Assembly (NCBI RefSeq): GCF_040196175.1
Contig: NZ_JBEFNF010000004.1
Coordinates: 124,001 to 188,000 of the forward strand
Source of the DNA: Halospina sp040196175
GTDB taxonomy: Bacteria; Pseudomonadota; Gammaproteobacteria; Pseudomonadales; Oleiphilaceae
Direction: 5' to 3'
Length of the DNA: 64,000 nt
Every line of letters starts with the position of its first letter. Positions within the stretch are counted from its first letter, which is position 1. Positions 44,774 through 52,333 of the stretch are shown here, piece after piece. Position numbers and translations under genes: made by a program. The notes under the pieces are model-generated. The model saw only the letters and a program-made list of their open reading frames with translations, was not told where the DNA came from and did no database searches.

Positions 44774-47700
44774 GTGGTAAATCCGTCAGTTGATAGCAAG
44801 CAGGTCACTGCCATTGTTCTGGTTATGGCGACAGCATTACTCAGCGCATGTGGCGGTGGCGGTTCGTCTTCAGGGTCTGGTGCAGGTGACAACCCTGACA
44901 ATGACTCTTCTTCAATTTCAGGCATCGTCACGGATCCGCCTATAAGTGGGGCCGCCGTTTTCCTGCGCTCCAGTAATGGTGAGGCCCTGAGTACCGTCGA
45001 ACGGACTGACCAGGACGGTGAGTTCACGCTCAGTTACGGCCGGGGCGCTGACCTGGCTGGCGCCACCGTGGAGGCGCGTGGTGGCACAGATACTGAAACA
45101 GGATTGGATTTTACCGGCATGACGCTTGCCGCTCCGCTGGAGGAAGGAGAGGCGCGGGTCGTCTCGCCACTGACCTCATTGGTCGTGGCCGGGTCGGAAG
45201 CAACCAATCTGGGAATTGAAGCTGCTCGCTCTGCAGTGGCGGACAGGCTGGGCCTTTCAGAAGGTCAGCTTAGAGCCAATCCCGCTGATGCGCCCGCTGT
45301 GCAGCGCGCCAGCCTCCTGGTGTCCCGCTCAGCTCTCGCAATCGGTGTCCAGGATGGCGGTATGGAGCGATTCGCACAGGCGTTACGGAAGAACGGTGAC
45401 CCCGTCAGCGCCGTTGCCGCGCTGGAGAGTGACCAATCTCTGAGTGAGGCAGCGCGAGGCCGACTGGGAACCCTGAAACCAGAACTCGAGGCCATCAGTG
45501 ATTTGGATGAATCAAGCTCTGAGGCCTTGCTTGAAGCCGCAAATCGTATAGCGGTCAGGAATGCCGTCTCGGACTTTCTCTCGGACCGTCTGTCTGTCGG
45601 CGGTGACAGTGAGACCCAGAGCAATGTCACCGCTTTTGCGGATGCGGTCTGGAAAGCCAACGAGCGTCGCGGCATTGCCTCTCGCAGTTCCCAAATTGCA
45701 AACGTTGTCCGATACGCTCTCGGTGGTTACGGGATCAGTGCCGCGGATTTCTCCGACAGCGACTTCAGCGTACCGGCGGGCCTTGCGGATGATTCACTCG
45801 TTGCCCAGCTGGCAGGTGTTGAGGTTCTGGATCCGGATGTACCCCTTGCCGAGGGAGAAGAGCTCGGAAGTGACAATACGGCACGGCTGGAGTACTTGCT
45901 GAGCTCTCGCGAGTCCCCGCTTTATCAGGCGGAACGGCTCTTTGATGACGTCGTGGACGACGGCGTACTGGACCCGGTTTTCGGCGACATCGCCCAGGGG
46001 GTTGCGCGTGCCGGACTGTTCGATCGCGCTGAGACGGTGGTTGATACGCGCATTTTCCAGGCCGAGGAACGTGCACGAACTTTCCGCCGTCTCGGAGCTG
46101 CCGTCGCTGAGTTTGATCGCACCGAACAGGCTGAAGCATTTTTCGATGCCGGTCTGGACGAGTATCAAGCGATCATCGATTCCATTGGGATCAAGAACCT
46201 TCGGGAGCAGGATGCGGAATTCTATCAGGGGATGTCCCGCCGCCTGAGGGAAGCAGGGCTCAGTGAGCGTGTTGATGATGCCCTGGAACCCGTCGAGCGT
46301 TTCATTGAGGTCAATGCCGGAAAGCCGTTCAGCGCCGCGTATGCTCGAATCGCCATTGCTTTGCAGGAGGGGGCTGAAGAAGCGGTTGAAGAGGCGGAGG
46401 CAGCTGGACTTACGCCTGGTGCGGTCAATGAGGCGCTGTCCGCAGTGAATCTATTCTACGAGGCCGCCAAAGGGCAGGGCGAGCAAGGGATCCCCGATGG
46501 TAAGTTCCTGTTGCGAGCGCTTTACATCTCCGAGGCGGCACAACTTTATGCACGTCTTGATGCCCGCGCGCAGGGCCTGGACGCCATAAAAGCGTACGAG
46601 GATCTGATCACAGCGGGTGATACAAATCGCGCAAGCACCTACGTCCGCTATGTCGCTTCGGCCTACGGACAGTTTGGTGAAATCCAACGTTTCCAGGATT
46701 TTCTTACCAATGTAATCGAGCCTATTGATGCCGACGATGCAGAACAGGGCCGTACTCAACTTGCCATATTCCAAGCAATAGAGGACGCACGTAGTGGGCA
46801 GGTCGCGGAAGGCGTTGAGCGGGTCAAATCCCAACATAATGAGGTTCTCGATCAAATAGAGAGTCTGACTTACCGGGGCGAGGGATCCCGCGATGTGGGT
46901 CTGCGATTCCTGGCCCGGCAGCTCTTTGACCGCGGGCTGGAATCCGAAGCCCTTGAGGTGGCAGACGCCGCTTGGGAACTGGCGAGTTCTGAAGAACTGG
47001 CAGCGGATGACAGCATTGGTATCAACGAATATGTCAGCGATGGCTGCCGCAAGGTCGCCCGTCTTTACGAGTGGCTTGACGCACCGGAGCAGGCCCGTAG
47101 TCGCATGCAGCAGTGTTGGAAACTGGCGCGGGATCGAGCTTCCGGCTCAGGCGATCGGGCAACGGCCGCCCAATTGAGCGCGTTCGGCTATCTATGGGTG
47201 GGCCTGGATGATCAGATCGATCCGGTTGTGGATACACTCTACTCAGAGGCAAGCGGTCTTTCTGATCCCGGGGAACGTCATAGCAAGCTTATGACTGTCG
47301 CCAAGCTGAGGGCGGAGGCAGGCGATACGGTTCGCGCCAACCAGGTTCTTGATGAGTCCGTGGATCTGCTGTCCCAGATCGGCACAACTGGGAGCTCGGA
47401 AGATGCCATCAAGGCAGCCCTGACTGACGCAGCCAGCACCGCTGAGCGTTATATACTGGCCGCCAACGAGGGGCGCAGGGGCATAGCGGAAAACGGGTCA
47501 CTGGCTCCGGAGCAACGCTCGGCCATTACCCGTGCCCGGAATAGTGCTGAAGCCGTGATTACCGGAGGTGAGGACGTACCGGGCTCTGGGTCCTGGGAAG
47601 GGTACCTGGCTCTGAGCGATGCCCTGGCATCGCCATCTGATCGAGCAACGCGAGACGCCACAGCGGTGGATTGCCTCGCGGATGCAAGAGCCTTTGAGCA

Positions 47701-47977
47701 GGCGAAGGAGCTCGCCCGCTCCGCGATGGATCGTCCGGAACGTGAGCGTCGCCTTCAGGCCATCGCGGAGAGTTACACCAGCCGCGATGACTATCCGGGC
47801 ACTGACCTGGCGACCTATGACTACGACGGCGACGGTAGCCCTGACTTCTTTTCACCCGCGAGCAGCCAGGCCGAACGCAGTGAATCCCCCCTCATGCTGG
47901 ACTCCGATATCGATGGGGATGGTGTACCGGCGACGAGTGACAGGACCCCCTACTGTGCGGAATGCGGGGGGGCCTGA
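44774..47977 (+). CDS. Large lipoprotein with TPR-like helical body and C-terminal calcium-site-like repeats, unknown
   Basis: A 1067-residue protein starting at GTG 44774 with GGAGG seven bases ahead. The lipobox LLSACG gives Cys26 as acylation site. A Gly/Ser linker leads to a carboxypeptidase-regulatory-like beta domain (SGIVTDPPISGAAVFLRSS, near residues 50-140), with a VVSPLTSLV segment typical of such exported lipoproteins. Residues about 150-960 are almost entirely helical with TPR-like periodicity. The tail has DYDGDGSPD and DSDIDGDGVPATSD, like EF-hand or thrombospondin-3 calcium loops, and a final CAEC. Same operon as a TonB receptor and a di-heme peroxidase. Function unknown; it could be a partner or modified substrate of the peroxidase. 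Confidence 0.85.
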   Translation: MVNPSVDSKQVTAIVLVMATALLSACGGGGSSSGSGAGDNPDNDSSSISGIVTDPPISGAAVFLRSSNGEALSTVERTDQDGEFTLSYGRGADLAGATVEARGGTDTETGLDFTGMTLAAPLEEGEARVVSPLTSLVVAGSEATNLGIEAARSAVADRLGLSEGQLRANPADAPAVQRASLLVSRSALAIGVQDGGMERFAQALRKNGDPVSAVAALESDQSLSEAARGRLGTLKPELEAISDLDESSSEALLEAANRIAVRNAVSDFLSDRLSVGGDSETQSNVTAFADAVWKANERRGIASRSSQIANVVRYALGGYGISAADFSDSDFSVPAGLADDSLVAQLAGVEVLDPDVPLAEGEELGSDNTARLEYLLSSRESPLYQAERLFDDVVDDGVLDPVFGDIAQGVARAGLFDRAETVVDTRIFQAEERARTFRRLGAAVAEFDRTEQAEAFFDAGLDEYQAIIDSIGIKNLREQDAEFYQGMSRRLREAGLSERVDDALEPVERFIEVNAGKPFSAAYARIAIALQEGAEEAVEEAEAAGLTPGAVNEALSAVNLFYEAAKGQGEQGIPDGKFLLRALYISEAAQLYARLDARAQGLDAIKAYEDLITAGDTNRASTYVRYVASAYGQFGEIQRFQDFLTNVIEPIDADDAEQGRTQLAIFQAIEDARSGQVAEGVERVKSQHNEVLDQIESLTYRGEGSRDVGLRFLARQLFDRGLESEALEVADAAWELASSEELAADDSIGINEYVSDGCRKVARLYEWLDAPEQARSRMQQCWKLARDRASGSGDRATAAQLSAFGYLWVGLDDQIDPVVDTLYSEASGLSDPGERHSKLMTVAKLRAEAGDTVRANQVLDESVDLLSQIGTTGSSEDAIKAALTDAASTAERYILAANEGRRGIAENGSLAPEQRSAITRARNSAEAVITGGEDVPGSGSWEGYLALSDALASPSDRATRDATAVDCLADARAFEQAKELARSAMDRPERERRLQAIAESYTSRDDYPGTDLATYDYDGDGSPDFFSPASSQAERSESPLMLDSDIDGDGVPATSDRTPYCAECGGA

Positions 47978-50421
47978 TTCCGTTGAGACGATTCGCTGTA
48001 CCAATGATGGTGCTCATTGCAGCAACCTCATTGGAGACTGCCCAAGCCGACGAGGATCTGGGAGAACTGGAGATTCTCCAGATCCTCGGTGATCGCTATG
48101 AGCCAATCGGTACGGACGCCGTAGGGCAATACGAGCTCAACCGTCGCGACATCGAGGAGTACGGGTCCGCAACCGGTGATTTCACAAGCTTGCTGGAACA
48201 GGTGCCCAATGTTCAGTTCAGTGAGGATCGTCGGGATCCTGATGATCTGTTCGATCTACGTCCGGACTCGGTTTCAATCTCCGGGGGGCGTTTTTACGAG
48301 AACAACTTTCGGGTCGATGGACTGTCCAATAACAGTCGGCTTGACCCTGCCGGCAGCAATCCGAACCAACTTGATGATGTGCCCGGGCATGAGCAGTCCC
48401 TTTTCATTGACAGTTCTCTGATCAAGTCGATTGATGTGTACGACAGCAATGTTCCGGCTGAATTCGGACGTTTCACCGGAGGCGTGGTGGATGTTGAAAC
48501 CCGCCGCGCCGGGTCGGAGCCCGAGACACGGATCCAACACAGTCAGACAAGCGATGCATGGGTGGATTATCGGGTATTCGTTCCTGAGCCGGACGATGAT
48601 GCCGTTCCCCAGGAACCGCCGGAGCCAAAGGACTTCAGTCGCCAGCGGAGCACGATCTCTCACGAACGTCCGCTCGGAGAGGATTCCAGCATGGTGCTCA
48701 GTGCGGCCCGATCGCGCTCGACCACGCCCGAACTGACACTGGGGGAGAGTCGTCCACAGCGGCAGCGCAATCTCAATGTCATGGGGAAATTTTCGACCGC
48801 CTGGAGTGATGACACCCTGATCGACGTACAGGCTCGTCATGCACCGTACCGGAACGAGCTCTTCATCACCAACGCCAAGGACAGCGACTTCACCATCACA
48901 GGAGGAGGAACAAGTTCCAGGCTTTCGGTTGATCATGAAACGCCTTCAGGGACAGACGTCGATGCCCGCTTGTCAGTCAGCCATTCCGAAAACAGTCGGG
49001 AAGCGCCAACGGACTTTTTCAACTGGGCACGAACCCGCAGCAGGGACTGGGGCAATCTCGGGGGCACCTCGACAAGCAACCAGGGCGGTTTCGGGAATCT
49101 GGACAAGGAGCAGACCGGACTGAGGACATCTCTCAACGTGGAACCGAATCCCGTGAGTGCTCTGAGAAAGGATTGGGCCCTTCAGTATGGCGCCCAGGCT
49201 GACTTCTCGCGGCTGAACTTTGTCCGGCCCGAAACACTGTTCGTGTACCAGGATGCCCGCGTGAATCCGGACATTGAGTGCCGTGGTCGTGAGGTCGACT
49301 GCGTGGATGGGGAACAATACTTCCGCCAGCGCACGCGCTATCCGGCGGATGATGTGACAGTCAGTCTGCAGGAATACGCCCTTTATTCCGAGGCCACAAC
49401 GGACTTTGACCGTCTGCGCTTAACGCTGGGTCTGCGCTATGACTACAACGATTTCCTGAAAAACCACGATGTCGCCTGGCGCACGAGAGGGCGCTACGAT
49501 CTCTTCGGCACAGACCAAACCGTGCTCACTGCCGGTTTCAACCGCTATTACAGCGGTGCCCTTATGACCTACAAGCTGCGGGAGGCCCGGGAGCCATTCG
49601 TGCGGGAGTTCCGTGGCGCTACCCAGAATGTGGTCAATGACTGGGAGTCCGACACCGGGCAGGGCAGTGTCCGCTTTGAGTCCAGGGAACTGGATACCCC
49701 GTTCAGCGACGAGGTGGTACTCGGCCTGCGCCAGCGTCTGCTCGGTGGCGTTGGATCGCTTCAGTACACCCGGCGGGACAACCAGGATGAGTTATCCCAG
49801 GAGACCGGGGAAACCCAACAGGACGGAACGCAACCGAGATTCCTGACCAACAAGGGCGAGAGCCAGTATGAAAGCATCGCCCTGTCATGGCGTCGCCAAT
49901 GGGAGAGGGCATCGCTCGGACTGAGCACCACATGGTCGGAGTCGGAGTCCAGCAACGCGACCTTTGACGACAGTGTGGAAGAGGCGGGGCAGAACGAGTT
50001 CGTCCTGTTTCGGGGAGAACGGGTCCGGGAGGCCCGGCTCGATGTGCTGCGTGAGGACTTCAACCGTCCGTTCGTGCTTAACCTTTCCGCGGCCTATCGC
50101 TTCAGCCCTTCGCTGAACATGAGCCTGTCCAGCCGTTACCGGGGGGCATTCACCAACATTGTTGACAGTGGCGACCGGGAGACCGTGATCACGGAGCAGG
50201 GCGAGGAGCAGCTTCCCGTCTTTGTTGAGGAAACGCGCCCATCGACCTTCATCTCCGACCTGCGAATGGATTTCTCCCAGGATATTTCAGAGCACTTTAA
50301 CCTCCAGATCGAGCTGGAAGTCTCCAATGTCTTCAACAGCCGCACCCACACAGTGGGAGAGAAGCAGGGCGGTATCGAGATTGGAAGACGGTACTGGCTC
50401 GGTGGAACCCTGACTTTCTGA
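47962..50421 (+). CDS. TonB-dependent outer-membrane receptor
   Basis: An 819-residue receptor. It begins MRGGLIPLRRFAVPMMVLI with signal peptide cleavage near TAQA; a TTG at 47983 is an alternative start. The plug (about 50-165) has RRDIEEYGSATGDFTSLLEQVPNVQF and the ISGGRFYENNFRVDG block; VPAEFGRFTGGVVDVETR marks the end of the plug. A barrel of some 22 strands follows and the last residue is Phe, as expected for BAM recognition. The start overlaps the lipoprotein stop by 16 bases, showing coupling. Substrate unknown; siderophore, heme or metal complex. Confidence 0.9.
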   Translation: MRGGLIPLRRFAVPMMVLIAATSLETAQADEDLGELEILQILGDRYEPIGTDAVGQYELNRRDIEEYGSATGDFTSLLEQVPNVQFSEDRRDPDDLFDLRPDSVSISGGRFYENNFRVDGLSNNSRLDPAGSNPNQLDDVPGHEQSLFIDSSLIKSIDVYDSNVPAEFGRFTGGVVDVETRRAGSEPETRIQHSQTSDAWVDYRVFVPEPDDDAVPQEPPEPKDFSRQRSTISHERPLGEDSSMVLSAARSRSTTPELTLGESRPQRQRNLNVMGKFSTAWSDDTLIDVQARHAPYRNELFITNAKDSDFTITGGGTSSRLSVDHETPSGTDVDARLSVSHSENSREAPTDFFNWARTRSRDWGNLGGTSTSNQGGFGNLDKEQTGLRTSLNVEPNPVSALRKDWALQYGAQADFSRLNFVRPETLFVYQDARVNPDIECRGREVDCVDGEQYFRQRTRYPADDVTVSLQEYALYSEATTDFDRLRLTLGLRYDYNDFLKNHDVAWRTRGRYDLFGTDQTVLTAGFNRYYSGALMTYKLREAREPFVREFRGATQNVVNDWESDTGQGSVRFESRELDTPFSDEVVLGLRQRLLGGVGSLQYTRRDNQDELSQETGETQQDGTQPRFLTNKGESQYESIALSWRRQWERASLGLSTTWSESESSNATFDDSVEEAGQNEFVLFRGERVREARLDVLREDFNRPFVLNLSAAYRFSPSLNMSLSSRYRGAFTNIVDSGDRETVITEQGEEQLPVFVEETRPSTFISDLRMDFSQDISEHFNLQIELEVSNVFNSRTHTVGEKQGGIEIGRRYWLGGTLTF

Positions 50422-50430
50422 TCCGGTTGA

Positions 50431-51696
50431 ATGCGTCAAACCATGAAGATCCCCGGCTGGTTATTCAGAGGCGCAGCATGGAGTGGCATGGGCGCCTTGC
50501 TCATGTGGCTCACGTTTTCCCTTTTCCCCCACCTTGAGGCAGGCAGGGCGCTGGAAACTGTCTGGAGTAACCTTTCCGCCCCAGCAGACTTTCCTCTTGG
50601 AAAGGGGATGCCCGCAGAGGTATGCCTGAGTCTGCCTGAGGATGCAGATGCTGAAGAACTTCGACGCGTCTACAGCCAGCCAAAGGCGTGCTGGCCTGAA
50701 CCGTACCTGGCCGACGATGTGGTTCACAAGGAACTCGGCCTTCTTCCAGAGATGACCTATCCCGAAGACAATCCATGGAGCGAGGCCAAAGAGGAACTGG
50801 GGAAACATCTGTTTTTTGATCCGCGCCTTTCAGGCTCAGAGCAGATCGCGTGCGCGAATTGCCATGATCCCGATCTTGGGTGGGGAGATGGGCGCGAGAG
50901 CTCGTTCGGGCATGACCGCCAACGCGGCGACCGCAACGCCCAGACGCTGATCAATGCGGGTTACCACGAACACGTTCTCTGGGACGGGGCAGCCGAGTCG
51001 CTGGAGGACCAATCGTTGATTGCGGTTGCCAGTGAGATCGAGATGAACGCAGCGCCTGGAAAAGCGGCGGACAGACTGCAGCGCCTGGAGGGCTACCGGG
51101 AGCGGTTCAAGGCGGTTTTCGGCGATGCCCAGGTCACAAAGCAGGAAATGGCGAAGGCGCTGGCGACGTTTGTGCGCACAGTCACAAGCCGAGAAAGTGA
51201 CTTTGATCGTTTCCTGAAGGGGGATTCCGACCAGCTCGATGAGGCCGAATTACGGGGGCTGCACAAGTTCAGAACCAAGGGCCGGTGTATGAACTGCCAC
51301 TCCGGCCCCCTGCTGAGTGACGGCAAGTTCCACAATATCGGCCTTCACTTTTACGGGCGTCGCCGGGAAGACCTGGGGCGGTACAAGATCACGGGTGACC
51401 CGGAGGATGTGGGGGCATTCCGAACGCCCTCACTGCGGGACGTCACGCAGACCGGCCCCTGGATGCATAATGGGCTGTTCATGAGCCTGGATTCCGTCCT
51501 GAACATGTATTCCGCGGGTGGTGCACGACCGGAACCGAGAGAGGCCTTTGAGGATGATCCACTGTTTCCGGAAACATCTGAACTCCTCAAACCACTGGAT
51601 TTGACGGAACGGGATAAGGACGACATCGAAGCCTTTCTTGGCGCGATTTCCAAACATCCTATACGGTTATCACCGCCGGAGCGCATTGATGAATAA
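50431..51696 (+). CDS. MauG/CcpA-family di-heme cytochrome c peroxidase
   Basis: A 421-residue protein with an N-terminal hydrophobic anchor (about 12-35, FRGAAWSGMGALLMWLTFSLF). Two heme c motifs: CANCH (C141, C144, H145) and CMNCH (C286, C289, H290). The region GWGDGRESSFGHDRQRGDRNAQT matches the family, and Met345-His346 (GPWMHNG) is available as an axial ligand. CCP members detoxify H2O2; MauG-type members oxidise protein residues, including tryptophan in copper-binding proteins (MbnH, CorB). The gene starts 9 bases after the TonB receptor. ATG 50443 is an alternative start. Confidence 0.9.
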   Translation: MRQTMKIPGWLFRGAAWSGMGALLMWLTFSLFPHLEAGRALETVWSNLSAPADFPLGKGMPAEVCLSLPEDADAEELRRVYSQPKACWPEPYLADDVVHKELGLLPEMTYPEDNPWSEAKEELGKHLFFDPRLSGSEQIACANCHDPDLGWGDGRESSFGHDRQRGDRNAQTLINAGYHEHVLWDGAAESLEDQSLIAVASEIEMNAAPGKAADRLQRLEGYRERFKAVFGDAQVTKQEMAKALATFVRTVTSRESDFDRFLKGDSDQLDEAELRGLHKFRTKGRCMNCHSGPLLSDGKFHNIGLHFYGRRREDLGRYKITGDPEDVGAFRTPSLRDVTQTGPWMHNGLFMSLDSVLNMYSAGGARPEPREAFEDDPLFPETSELLKPLDLTERDKDDIEAFLGAISKHPIRLSPPERIDE

Positions 51697-51738
51697 AGCA
51701 AAAACGATTTAAACCAAGGACGTAAAAAGGTAGCAATC
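51697..51738. other. Short spacer with ribosome site of the broken gene
   Basis: Spacer after the peroxidase stop. AAGG at 51727-51730 is eight bases from the ATG at 51739, so the following frame was once translated. Confidence 0.4.
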
Positions 51739-51868
51739 ATGGAAAATCCTCGAATTTCCGCTTTTTTCTTTCTGGCATGATCTCTGGCGTGGTTGCGGTG
51801 GGTACCTACAGTGCTTTGGAGTATTGGACGGACACCTACACGCTGCAGCAGGCATCTGATAGCGTTAG
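51739..51868 (+). pseudogene. 5' end of a membrane/exported gene, frameshifted and IS-interrupted
   Basis: From ATG 51739 the frame reads MENPRISAFFF then stops at 51778-51780. Adding one T to the six-T run at 51762-51767 restores a continuous frame, with MISGVVAVGTYSALEYWTD after the shift, a hydrophobic signal-anchor pattern. The frame then runs into the end of an IS5-type element at 51869. The rest of the gene is not visible to the right. It was probably the fourth gene of the lipoprotein/TonB/peroxidase operon. Confidence 0.6.
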
Positions 51869-52167
51869 GGAACCTCTGAAAAAGCCCCCGGATTTGCGAC
51901 AATAGCGCCAGAGCCACCAATCGGGAAGGTCCTCACGCCATGAGCCAGATCAGCTTTGCCGAAGCCGAGTACCAGAACAAAAAGCGCAAGACCCGCCGCG
52001 AGAAGTTCCTGGAGCGCATGGATCAGCTGATCCCCTGGAAGAAGCTGGAGAACAAGGTCGCCCGCTACTATCCCAAGGGCGAAAACGGCCGCCGGCCATA
52101 CCCACTGCAGGTGATGCTGCGCATCCACTGCATGCAGCTGTTCTACAACTCGAGTTTACGGCGATAG
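51869..52167 (+). mobile_element. IS5-family remnant, left end plus truncated transposase
   Basis: The left end begins GGAACCTCTGAAAAAGCCCC at 51869, preceded by TTAG (51865-51868), which fits the YTAR target of IS5-family elements. The transposase start at 51940 (MSQISFAEAEYQNKKRKTRR) is typical of IS5 elements, including the YYPKGENGRRPYPLQVMLR block. The frame breaks off after residue 75 at 52167, so most of the transposase and the right end are missing. Not functional. Confidence 0.88.
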
Positions 52168-52333
52168 CAGAAAACGCAACTCATACGCGGGCGGACTTTC
52201 CTGCAATGGGTGGTACTGAAACTGGGTCAGGGTCAAACTTGAGATATCACTAAGTAGTAAGTGGTTAAGCTACTTGAGGCAGGTCACTTGTCCCGTCAAA
52301 CGCTGCTTACAAACGAGTTACCTGGAGTGATTG
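52168..52333. other. Non-coding stretch between IS remnant and LOV protein
   Basis: About 165 bases with no recognised gene. GGGTCAGGGTCAAACTTGAG (about 52224-52243) resembles ends seen in some transposon-related repeats, but no partner copy was noticed in the window. The LOV gene's TGGAG at 52323-52327 lies at its right end. Confidence 0.35.

Noticed and set aside
52224..52243. Possible repeat end (GGGTCAGGGTCAAACTTGAG) of a REP-type transposon
   Set aside because: No second copy or paired transposase in the window; left as a note only.
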